From Papio anubis (Eukaryota; Chordata; Mammalia; Primates; Cercopithecidae), in the NCBI RefSeq assembly GCF_008728515.1, contig NC_044988.1:34761159-34825158 (forward strand): 64,000 bases of DNA, given 5' to 3'. The first letter of the stretch is position 1. Every line of letters begins with the position of its first letter. Positions 1 to 12,800 of the stretch are shown one piece after another. The notes below the pieces were generated by a model that saw only the letters and a program-made list of their open reading frames with translations, searched no databases and was not told where the DNA came from. A program made the translations under genes and the position numbers.

Positions 1-464
1 TACCAAAACCTTGTATCAGAACTTCCCTTTTTGCCTTGACTCTTACCTTAAAACAGTTTGCAAAGTTCATAATCTGTTCAGAATATATTGATTCTCTGAA
101 CACTCATGTTTTAAAAAAATTACATCTCATTCCATAAAAATGTATTTATTTTTTTGAACCCCTATTGTGTATATGACAGCATGTTAGACACAAAGCAGAA
201 TCTGACATGAGGTTCAGTTCTGACGAAATGACCACACCTTTAAAAGCTGCATGACTCTGGCAAGAAGTCACTTGGACCTCGGAAAATGTGGCTGAGAGAT
301 ACATACACCTAGGTGTATTAACCCACAGTTTTGTATTTCATGCATTATTATGTGTTTCTATTTTGAAGGAGCAAACTCTGATTTTTTTTAAAAACACACT
401 AAATTTTATGTGCATTATGTGTAATTGGAAGGCTGTATTATATTTGGTTTCTGTTCTGTTTCAG

Positions 465-513
465 TTATAGGTCTGATGGCACCAAAAAAGATCCCCTTAA
501 GATCAACTCTATG
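465..513 (+). CDS. RIC1: RIC1 coding exon (first in window)
   Basis: The acceptor 'tgtttcag' precedes 465 and the donor 'gtaagt' follows 513. The exon has 49 bp: it begins with the third base of a codon split with the upstream exon and ends on a codon boundary. It encodes 'YRSDGTKKDPLKINSM', the end of a WD40-type blade. Confidence 0.93.
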
Positions 514-838
514 GTAAGTACTTTCTATAAAAAAATTAGCATGGTATTAAAAAAAAACTTGGATTTTTCTTCCCTTTTTTCAGTCATCTTTATTTATTTA
601 ATTTTTTGAGACAGGGTCTTGTGCTGTCACCCAGGCTGGAGAGCAGTGGCAGATCATAACTCACTGCAGCCTCTCTAAGCGATCCTCCTGCCTCAAGCTT
701 CCAAAGCTGGGACTACAGGCACGCCACTATCCACACCACTATCCACAATTTTTTTGATTTTTAGTAGAGATGGGGTCTTGCCATGTTGCCCAGGCTGGCC
801 CTTTTTTCACTCATGTTGATCTGACAAAATCACAAAAC

Positions 839-871
<33 letters not shown>

Positions 872-3800
872 AGACGGAGTCTCGCGTTGTCGCCCAGGCT
901 GGAGTGCAGTGGCGCGATCTCGGCTCACTGCAAGCTCCGCCTCCTGGGTTCACGCCATTCTCCTGCCTCAGCCTCCTGAGTAGCTGGGACTACAGGCGCC
1001 CACCACCGCGCCCGGCTAATTTTTTGTATTTTTAGTAGAGACGGGGTTTCACTGTGGTCTCGATCTCCTGACCTTGTGATCCGCCCGCCTCGGCCTCCCA
1101 AAGTGCTGGGATTACAGGCGTGAGCCACCGCGCCCGGCCCACAAAACTATTTTGGTCTCAGAAGACTCTTCTTTATACAGTTCTTGCTTGATGAAAGTTT
1201 TCTTTTTTTTTAATTGGAAGGCTGCCTGGTTTTCAGTATTTGTGTTTTGTTTAGATGTGGCTAGCAAACGCCTATCATCTCTATGATGATAATGACTGTT
1301 CAGATGAGGCCTTTTTTGTATGTGTCTTCTCATGGCCTGCTTGCTTTTAACATGAGGTAAAATGCTCATTGGGTATTTTTCCTGGAGGATATGCACTTGT
1401 GCATTACTTGAGGATATCTGTATCTATATATATGTATACAGTGCATTGAGCATATTTTTAAAACTTTACATAGATGTAAAGTGCTTGGAACCAGAAGTGT
1501 TTCAAATTTTGGAACTTTTTGGATTTTGGAATATTTGCAAATACATTTTGGGGATGGGACTCAAGTCTGAACACAGAATTTACTTATGTTTTATATATAC
1601 CTTATGCACATAGAGTGAAGGTAATGTAATATATTTTTAATAATTTTGTGCATAAAACAAAATTTTGACTCTAGCTCATCACATGAAGTCAGGTGTGGAA
1701 TTTTTTACTGTGGTGTCATATCAGCCCTCAAAAAGTTTCAGCTATTGGAGCATTTCAGACTTTTGGATTAGCGAGGCTCAACTTGTATTTTTATTTTTTA
1801 CCTAGAGTTTCTGTAGAAAACAAAGAGATATAACCCCTGTCTTTACATAACAAGTTTTTCTTGCTGTAGCCCCTCTGCGGACCATCCTTTTTAACTTAGT
1901 GACTATGAGGCTTGTCGCTTCCCTTCTCTCTTGCTCCACAGAGGAAGACATTTTTCTGATCTTGAGTTTCTTGTAGAATTAAAACCACCATGGTTGCCTA
2001 AAATAGTGGTTCCCAACCTTTCACCACCAAGGACCCCTTCTGGTGTCTTTGCCCACCTCCATAGTTTAAAATAAGTTTTTAGCCACATATTTTTATAAAT
2101 GCCAGTCAGCCTTCTGAATGGCATGCAACAACCAGTGTTGTCTGTCTCACTAAGTTGATATTTCAGCCACAAACTAAGAGTCTAAGCATTTTAGTTAAAA
2201 CTTATGCAGCTTTATCATAGGAAAACATAAAAGTTCTATTAAACTTTTGAAATTTTGCAACAATTCATGGCTACCCCTGCCCCTTTACCATTTTCTTGGC
2301 TTGAAGATTGAGAATCACTAATCTTTAAAAATACTCTCATGGAGTCTAGTCACAGAATATTAAAACTGAATGGTTCTGGAGGAATTTATTTGAACCTTCT
2401 CATTTTACAGAGGAAGAAACTTATATCCTGAGAAACCAGACAGCTTGGCCAAGGTAATATATACAAAAAGCCAAGCTATAATGAAAACTCTAGTGTCACA
2501 GCTTCCAATCCAATGTTTTTTGCTCCATACAAAACTGCATCTGTTGTAGGGGCTTCTTTGCCAGGCTTTTGCTAGGTAACCTGGGGTGTCTTCTGTAAGG
2601 AATTTCTTTGTATTTGAGAGGCAGCTAAATTAAAGCAATGGAGAAATTACAGAGCACAGTAGGTATTTTTAGGATTAAGACCCTGAAACTGGCATTAAGA
2701 ATGATAGGTAATGTTTCCACTTCTGTAGATAGAGAGCAGTGATGGTGGTTTCCTCTGGAGTTAGTTAACAGGGAACTGAAGATGTGATTCTTGTCTGTGT
2801 TATCACGGTTTCTCCAGCCTTCAGAAGTCATTAATAATGCTATCATTGGCTATTTCAGAATTTGAATAATTGAAGCTAGAAAGGGATACAAAAGCCTTTT
2901 ATTGCTCTGACTTTTTTTCTCCCTCTTCTCTCTAAGAGCTGGGGTGCAGAAGGCTATCACCTATGGGTAATCAGTGGATTTGGTTCTCAAAACACTGAAA
3001 TTGAGTCTGACCTCAGGAGTGTAGTTAAACAGCCCAGCATCCTGTTATTTCAGTTTATTAAGAGTGTACTCACTGTAAACCCTTGTATGGTAAGTATATT
3101 TAAAGCTCTGATTTTTTAGTGTCTTTTATGTTAGAAGTTCAGACCCTTCTTTATGACATACATATGGTGTATACTTCTAAAATTGGCATATTATCTTCTT
3201 TTCTATGATTCTTGTGTTTCTTTTTAATTTATATTAAATTTATACCAAAATTTTATTTCTCAATGGGTTGTGTTTCTTTGGTCCTATTCTTTCAAAAGGA
3301 TCATAAGTAATTTGACAGAAAGCACTGTTTATATATTTATTTAAATAATTTGAGTAATTTAGTCTTTATCTGAATAGCATTTCCCAAAGCGTGTTCCTCT
3401 AGGCACTACTTATGAGAGATATTAGTAGCAATTCCACAGGATTTTCTAAAAGTTTTGTTTCCATATAAGTGTCAAATAAAGGTAAAACAAAATTGTAGAG
3501 ATTTATTTATTTTAGGACTCCAGAGTCTTAAATATGCTAATGTGCATCATGAAAATCCAGGAGGTGGTATATAAAAAACAGTGTTCCCCATGCTTATTTA
3601 ACTGTGACTTTTTAAGAAACAGCTTGAAGAAAGTATGTCTGAGGACTTACTTTTAGAAACACCACCTCAAACACTGCGTCTTGTATTTCTAGCTGAAATA
3701 CTGTATACTAATATTATTATATATTGCTAATATACAGTAATGGTATATGTTACATGTTAGAAATGCATATCTTAATATGTACCATCAATGGCTTTTTAAT

Positions 3801-6800
3801 GGATATTTGGTACAACAGATTTCTAATTAAAGTTTACAACACATCCAGAAAGAATGTGAAAATAGCCTGAATCTCAGATCCATTATTCCACTTGAAGATT
3901 AAGGATCCCCAGAAAAGAAAAGAACATTTCTCCCTCCCTTCCCCATCCCAAATAATAATTTAAAAGCACCCTTGAGTTTTATGTCAAACCAGCATTTGGA
4001 CTAAAATGGAAAGGCGATAAGGGTAGGTGCTGCTTTGTCTGATCTGAATAGTTAATGAGTCTACTCACCTTTGAGAACACTGACTTTCTAGTTGAAAACT
4101 CATAGTCACTAAGATCACTATTCTTTCTAGTTATAACAGCGCATGAGATTATTGTGTAGTCTTTGTCCTCTGTGAAGAAAATCAACATCGAGATATATGT
4201 ACATTTCCTATAATAAAACTAAATCGATGTGTTTTCTCCTACGTAATATTGAGTTGTTTTTATTTGCTTTCTTCCTTTGCCCTCTTGTTCCTCTTACCCT
4301 CATTTAGAGTAACCAAGAGCAGGTGTTGCTTCAGGGTGAGGACCGCTTGTACTTGAACTGTGGAGAGGCTTCACAAACCCAGAATCCTAGGAGTTCTTCA
4401 GCACACTCTGAGCATAAGCCCAGTCGAGAAAAGAGCCCGTTTGCAGATGGAGGTTTAGAGTCTCAGGGATTAAGCACTTTACTTGGACATCGGCATTGGC
4501 ATGTCGTACAGGTAAATCTTTAATTACTGATTATAAGAGACTTATTCGTTGGTAGGATATCACCTGTAACAGATTATTAAATATTTCATCTTTTAACTTC
4601 AGGCAACTGAGAATCCTTTTAACCATTTTGTCATGTCCCTCTTCTGCTTTTCTGTGTTCTTGTCCTCTTGTCTTCTCCCTCCTTTCTTTCCATTTGGCGT
4701 AGAGTGTATCCCCACCTGCTTCAAGTCCATTAATAATGTCAAGAACTAGAAGTTCGTTTTGCCTTCTCATTGAGAACTATTTATTTTACTTTTAGCCTCT
4801 TTTTTGTATAAATTTAGCTCTACGGATTTGCACAGGCAAAACAAAGTGTAATAATCTCACAGAAAGTGGAACATCAACTAGTATTCTGTGCAGCTGACCT
4901 TACAATCCTAATGGGGCCACGTTGAGGTTAATCACGTGACTTTGGACCCTAATTGCAGACTTGTGATCAGTAGAGAGCTTTATTGTTAATAATTTTATTA
5001 GCTAATCTCATTCCAAATTATTTATTCATTCTGATATCACTGTTAAATTAACAGTGTCTTACAGTAATTCTGATAAACTGACATTTAACATAGAAATCAA
5101 TTCTGAATTTTGATACCAAGTAAAATTATTTTGGGGAAACCAGTAAGTTGAAGTTTCTTAAAAGAAACTTGCATACATAATTTCAGTGTCCTGAGTATTT
5201 TCTTTCCCCTTTTGATAGCAAAATATTTTAGGTACATTAAAGCCCACTCTTAGTTTCTTTTAGTCAGTTTCTATTTCCATAATTCTTTGCCTTACTTTGA
5301 CTCTGTATGTTTACCCTACTAGCCTACTTCAGCTCCCATGTTATTTTCAGTTGACTTTGAGTGAAGATAATGAGGGACAAAAAAATGGTCATGTGAAAGG
5401 TTGAAGGATTATCTCCTACATTGACATGTGGTATACACTAAAAGAAAATGTACTTACATTAATAAAAACTCATAGAATCAAACAATGTACATACCATTTT
5501 ATAATTAGTAACAATTTTTAAATAAAACTGCATTAGCTACTTCCTTGACTAAAATTTTCCACTGCTCCCTTCTCTCCTATAGCCATTTCTCTGCTATTTT
5601 CATTTCCCCATACTTTGAACTATTCATTCTACACTGACCTAGCATCAATGCCAGTTCTGCCTAGCCAGGTCTGTGTTACCAGAGAGCCAAGTAGAGCAGA
5701 GGATCAAAGAAGGTAGGTCTGGAACTAAAAAATCGATCAGGCAATAACAAAAATTGAATTTCCTTCCAGCTCAAAAACTCAGTGATTCTGTGATTCTTAA
5801 GCATCTATGAAGTATCCCATATAAGAGAAACATTTTAACACTGATTTTAGGACTGGGTACCAGCAAGATTCTACTGTTATTCTATTCTTTCGATAGCTAA
5901 AGATATTTAGACAGATGAACTTTTAAAACCTGAGTTTACCTAGTTTATCAGTTTCCTTAAAAATAACATAAATAATGCCACATTAATTGTTTTGTACTGC
6001 CGAAACAATTATAATGAGCTCATAGAATTTTTCAAGCTGGAAGGACCTTAGCGATCATAAAGTCCAACTGGATTTGATACATGTGGTAACTGAGGATCAG
6101 GGAAGTTATATGACTTGTCCAGTTCACCCAGCAGAGTAGTGGCAGACTTATCTTTATCATGACTCTATGTTAAAGTAACAATCTAATGTATTTTAAAACC
6201 AAGGTACTGAGTATTAAATCACAATACACTACTGACCTTGAGCTAAAACTTAGAATTTGCCTATTTGGCAGTTTGCACTGGAGTTGCCCTATATTTTGCT
6301 GGCACTCAGCTATGTGATTCAGTGCAGTTGTGGTGGTGGTGTATAGGGCAGTATACAGTGTCTGTCTAATGCTAAATCTTTACGTTCTAGGCTTTTTAGC
6401 CATTTATCATGACTCCCTGAAGAAACATAGTTGCCTGGTTTAATTTACCCTACAGTATTATCCTTTTTTCTAAGATAAGTGACCACATCCTCTGTCAAAG
6501 TTGATTTTGTTTGCATGATTTATTCTTTGTATGCTTCTTGTGTAGCTTAGATGAACTCCAACTAATTCTGCTGCCTGTTCTGTTTCTCATTTAGAATACT
6601 AGTTTTTTGTTTGTTTGTTTAAACCTGCTACCTGATACTCCTTAGCTTCCAGACTGGAAAATTCTATGTTACTTATGATTTTTCTTTAACTAAAACAAAA
6701 CAAATACATACTTGTCAGAAGCAGGATTGGTAGCTGGCAGTAAAGGCGGTGCTTTTTTTTTGAGATCGAGTTTGTTCTTTGTTGTCCAGGCTGGAGTGCA

Positions 6801-9800
6801 GTGGCGCGATCTTATCTCACTGCAACCTCCGCCTCCAGGGTTCAAGCGATTCTGCTGTCTCACCCTCCCGAGTAGCTGGGATTACAGGCACCTGCCACCA
6901 CACCCGGCTAATTTTTGTATTTTTAGTAGAGACAGGGTTTCACCATGTTGGCCAGGCTGGTCTCGAACTCCTGACCTTGTGATCCACCTGCCTTGGCCTC
7001 TCAAAGCGCTGGGATTACAGGCATGAGTCACCTCACCCAGCCAAAGCAAGCACCAGCCAAGGTGCTTTTTAAAAAGTTTTTTCTTACTTAGAAATTTTAA
7101 AACTTTTGAAAGTCATTTGTTGACATATGGGGCACAAACTACCGAAATTTTACAAAACACAAACCTTCTAGTTTTAGGCCATGTCCCTTCTAAGACTGCC
7201 ATTTATTTTAATAGTCAGTATTTTGTATGATGTAAACATTTACTTCTGAAAGGTACATAAATCTATTATCCAGTGTTCTGAGGGTGTTGGTTTGATAGTT
7301 AGCTTGGCTATTTAGAAAGAATAAGCTTCACAAAATGTGGGAGATAAGCACCTACAGGGTATCAGGCACTAAGTTAGGGATTTCAACAGACAGTATTTAA
7401 AGGCTATTTCATTCATAAATTATTTGCTGTCTTCCTACAGTATGTATCTAAGTGTACCAGGTATTTGGCACAGAACAAATCTGCTAAGAGGATGGCTCCC
7501 ACAGTCTCACTAGTTATAGACAAAACTCATCTAGGCAGGAGACAGAGTTTTAGCAGTTACTTTAAAATTTAGAAATCATAGTAACAAATAAGGGCAGATT
7601 CAGTTTCTTTAAGAGAAACTGAAACATTCTAAGATAAGGGTAGAGTTTCTGTACCTTAGCACTCAGTTTTCCAATGATGTGGCATGACTTTAGTGCCCTG
7701 AGTGTGCTTTCATGACCTGTTTTTTTTCTCACTGATTAGCTGCCTCTTCCTTACTTCTGCCATTTCCTGTTCTCAGTATTAGAGGTAGAGCTCAGAGTTC
7801 AGATGACACATAGATCAATAAAGTTGACCTATTGGAGAAAATACATAGTATCTTTAGACAGAAAACTGCATGAAAAATAAAGCTTTGTTCTAAACTTAAC
7901 ACCTTAAGTTTTTAAAATAAATCATTTGTGGCACTTCATAGATTTTTACAGAATAAATTGTTTTCTCTTATAGATACTGATCATAGTGTGATCATTTGAT
8001 AAGATTTAACTTTGGTTCCTATTATTAGAAACTCTTTGTGTTAGAATCCACTTTTGTAGTAAGATCCCAGCTCCTCCATTACCCAACCACACGTTTCATA
8101 AGTACTCATGAAATACCAAGGTTTGAGGGAGGTGAGGATTCCTTTTAGTGCCATGGGTGATTGGCACAGTTATACTCAGGTACATCCTCCTGCTGTGAGT
8201 GACTGCTGAAAAAAGTTGAAAATGCTTTCAACTTTTATTTCACCACCCAATCATTACCTTAAGTGTACCATTATTCTGAACTAATTTTACCCATCATAGT
8301 GATTTTTTTTTGAGGGGGTGGTGCGGGGAGACAGAGTCTCACTTTGTTGCCCAGGCTGGAGTGCAATGGTGCAATCTCGGCTCACTGCAACCTCCACCTC
8401 CCGGGTTCAAGTGATTCTCCTACCTCAGCTTCCCGAGTAGCTGGGATTACAGGCACCTGCCATCATGCCCGGCTAATTTTTGTATTTTTAGTAGAGACAG
8501 GGTTTCACCATGCTGGCCAGGCTGGTCTCGAACTCCTGACCTCAGGCAATCTGCCCGCCTCGGCCTCCCAAAGTGCTGGGATTACAGGCGTGAGCCACTG
8601 CACCTGGCCCATAGTGAATTTTATTAATTTATTAAGCTATAGATTTAGTTGGATTTTAAGTTGACTTAAGTCAACTTAAGTATAACAAATAATAAGTAGT
8701 AAGTAAAGCACTTAAGTGAAGTATAACAAATAGTTGTATCGAATTTTTTCAAAGTTAATACAGATGTTTAAAGCATATTGCTTTTACTTAATTTTTATTC
8801 TGTCTTCACATTACACAAACAATCTTACTGGGTTTGATTGCAGTTGACTTAGCTTTTTAATTTGGTCTTTAGTTTTTAAATATGTGACAACTCCTTTTTT
8901 TTTTTTTTTTGAGACAGAGTCTCGCTCTGTCGCCCAGGCTGGAGTGCAGTGGCCGGATCTCAGCTCACTGCAAGCTCCGCCTCCCGGGTTTACGCCATTC
9001 TCCTGCCTCAGCCTCCCGAGTAGCTGGGACTACAGGCGCCCGCCACCTCGCCCGGCTAGTTTTCTGTATTTTTGTTTAGTAGAGACGGGGTTTCACCGTT
9101 TTAGCCAGGATGATCTCGATCTGACCTCGTGATCCGCCCGTCTCGGCCTCCCAAAGTGCTGGGATTACAGGCTTGAGCCACCGCGCCCGGCCGTGACAAC
9201 TCTTCTTAGAGTAAAATGAAAATAAATTTGAACAAATTGAAGCTTTTCTTATTCCAAGAACAGAAGACTCTTTTTTTGTTCGGTTCTGTTAATTCTTGCC
9301 CTGCTCCAGCATGTGCTCATGAAAACTAATCAGCAGGCTAGAGAGATCAGTCTCATTAAAACAAAAATTTACTTAATGTATATTGATATCCCGTATCAAT
9401 TATTTAAATTGAAAGGTGTTGTTAGGATGATACAAAGACACCATGTTCAAAGATGTAAGACAAACAACGTGGAAAAATTAGCCCCTTTTCTTGCAGATAG
9501 AGTTAATATTTGTAATATATTAAAAGTTCTTGTAGATAAGTCAAATACCCCAATAGAAAAATAACAGCTTACATACACTCTTTCATGTGTGTGTGTGTAT
9601 ATATATATATATTTAAAGACAGAATAAAAGCTACCAGTGGTTGTCCCTAAACAACAGAGAACCTCATTTTGTCAATTTTTATATTGTATAATTTTATAAG
9701 CTTTTTAAATTTTTTTTTGAGACAGAGTTTCACTCTTGTTGCCCAGGCTGGAGTGCAGTGGCGCGATCTTGGCTCACTGACTGCAACCTCTGCCTCCCGA

Positions 9801-12800
9801 GTTCAAGCGATTCTCCTGCCTTGGTCTCCCATGTAGTTGGGATTACAGGCATGCGCCACCATGCACAGTTAGTTTTGTATTTTTAGTAGAAATGGGGTTT
9901 TGCCATGTTGGTCAAGCTGGTCACAAACTCCTGACCACAGGTGATCCACCTGCCTCGGCCTCCCAAAGTGCTGGGATTATAGCGTGAGCAGCCGCACCTG
10001 GCCTGAGCATTGCTTTTTTAATCAGAAAAGTGTAAAAGTAATAAAAATATTTCCATTAAAAACCAGAACTTTTTCTGAGGCTGTAATTGTATTAGATTAG
10101 GTTGTTTTGGAATGGTTTATATCAGCAAACCCAAACTGTTCATCTGCACAATTCATAGCTGCCCTCATGGGTGCCTTCTCTGAAAATCTCTTGTCAGTCC
10201 GTAATTATTGAATTCAATATTTAAAACAAACAGAAACATCGTAAGGGGTAAGGGGCGGGGAGAGGAAAGCCTGGTGCCTAGAAACATGAAATAACAAACA
10301 TAAGATGTAAAACACTGATTCATATACAAATGGTGAATTCCAAGTGCTCTGCTACCAACTGGGGGGGCACCTTAAACATTGTTCAGGAAGATGAATCTCA
10401 TATTGTGATAACTTTAATGCCTTAAGTTTAAATATATTTCATAAGTTTTACCAAACTGATGTGTTATTTTCTATAGATTTCCAGCACCTATCTAGAGAGC
10501 AATTGGCCTATACGGGTGAGTTGTTACTTTGTTGGTGTTAACTTTTGTTGGCTAGCATTTGCTGCAAGAGGCATTCTGGGAAGAGCCCTTCAGTGGGTGA
10601 TTTGAGAAAAATAAAACACTTGATCTGTTGTAACATTGCTAGTATATTAACATCTATAATTTTGTCAGCTATAACTGAATATTTGGATTTTAAAATATTT
10701 AATTAGCAGACATTTATTAATAGTCTATTTGCCTGACACAATACTAAGCTCTTTATGCCTAATAAAGTATATAGGTTTGCAAGGAAAAGTTCTTATTTTT
10801 TTTTTCAAACAGTTTTCAGCTATTGATAAGCTTGGACAGAATATTGCTGTGGTTGGCAAGTTTGGTTTTGCACATTACTCTTTACTCACCAAAAAATGGA
10901 AACTTTTTGGAAACATTACCCAGGTTAGTCTTTTTTGAGATTAAAAACCTATTTCTCAAAGTATAAGAGAACTACAATATGAAATAGCTATAAAGTTTAT
11001 CACTAAGTAATTTTGGTTACTTATTAAAAATAAGGAAAATCAGATATTAAAAAGTGATATTGAATAATGTCTAAGATTCGATTCTGATAAAATACTTGCT
11101 ATTTGATAAAGGATCTTGTGTTGAAATAGTTGGTTTATTTTTAATTCTTGTTAAGATCAGTAACTATAATTCTTTAGCCTAAGGATTTATTCTTACATTC
11201 CAGCTTGAGTTTATCAAATTTGATCAGAATAGATTTCCACAGAATTTGAGATCATTCCCTGCCTGTTCTGTGTGTGATGTATATGGGATAGTGAGTGTAT
11301 GTGTGTGTGTGTGTATGTATGTGTATGTACATACATGCATGCAGTTGGAAGAGAAGGAAATCAATACTTGTTAAGTGCCTATTGTGTGTTAGGCATTTTA
11401 AGGCACTTTCATATATGTTACCTTAGTCATCTGCATAGCAACCCAATGAAGGCACTCTTGTTACTTATCTTTCGATGTAAACACACACACACACACAAAA
11501 CTAGGATTCAGTTACTCATCTGATAAGTGATTAAGCCAGAATTTACACCAACCCCTATTGGGTGTTGGAATGATGATGGTATATAGCACCCAGTTATTTT
11601 TAATGGTATATTTGCCTTCTTAAAGAAATATTTATTTTTATAAACAGGATATGGATCATTATTAATAAAGGCTCTAGAGTTATCACTGGAGAGGGAGAGT
11701 AGAACAGAATAATTTGATCTTTGGCTAGGTGCGGTGGCTCACGCCTGTAATCCCAGCACTTTGGGAGGCTGAAGTGGGCAGATCACTTGAGGCCAGGAAT
11801 CCAAGACCAGCCTGGCCAACATGGCAAAACCCCGTCCCTACAAAATATACAAAAATTAGCTAGGTGTGTTGGTGCATGCTTGTAATCTCAGCTACTTGGG
11901 ATGCGGCTGAGACATGAGAATTGCTTGAACCCAGGAGGCAGAGGTTGCAGGGAGCTGAGATTGAGCCACTGCACGCCAGCATGGGTGACAGAGTGAGACT
12001 GTCTCAAAAAACAATAATTTAAGCTTTGTCTGGGTAAGAATTTTTATAAATATATTACTTTGTTATAATTCCTGGTAGCATAAGGTAAATTTTTTTTAAA
12101 ATTTTTATTTTAAGGAGCAAAATATGATCGTGACAGGTGGCCTAGCCTGGTGGAATGATTTTATGGTCCTTGCATGTTATAACATAAATGACCGTCAAGA
12201 AGAGGTACGTTTTTTCTCTCAGAAATAACAGATTTTTATATTTTAAAGCTATTAAGCATGATTTAATTTTATATAGAAAATAGTCTATTGAAAACTGAAC
12301 AAAACATTTTATCTTTTAATTAAAAATGTAGCTTCTTTTAGCCAGTGGGATTTTCTTTTCAGGTTACTACTTTAAAAAATTTTTAAGTGACAACTGAGAC
12401 TTCTAAACCTTTTCTAAAGATTTTAGCTGTCAGACATTCTCTATGGAGTTTGAAAATAAAGAGTTAAAAGCAAAAAATTTCATGATATAAGAACAGCTGT
12501 CCTCAGAGATAGATTTATTTAGTTACTGATTTACAGTAACCCCTCCTTAACTATGGGAGATACATTCCAAGACCATCACTGGATGCCTGAAACTGTTAAT
12601 AGTACTGAACCCTATATAGCACTATCTTTTTTCCTATACATACATACCTATGATAAAGTTTAATTTGTAAGAGATTAATGACTAATAATAAAACAATTAG
12701 GACATTATATTGAAATAAAAGTTATATGAATGTGGTCTCTCAGAATATCTTAGTATGCTGTACTCACCTATTTTCAGACCATGGCTGACTGTAGATAACT

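Noticed and set aside
8344..8664. Open frames of 60-110 codons inside Alu copies (for example 6,712-7,026, 8,344-8,664, 12,764-13,174, 60,756-61,205)
   Set aside because: They are translations of antisense Alu consensus, with no start context or splice structure of a gene.
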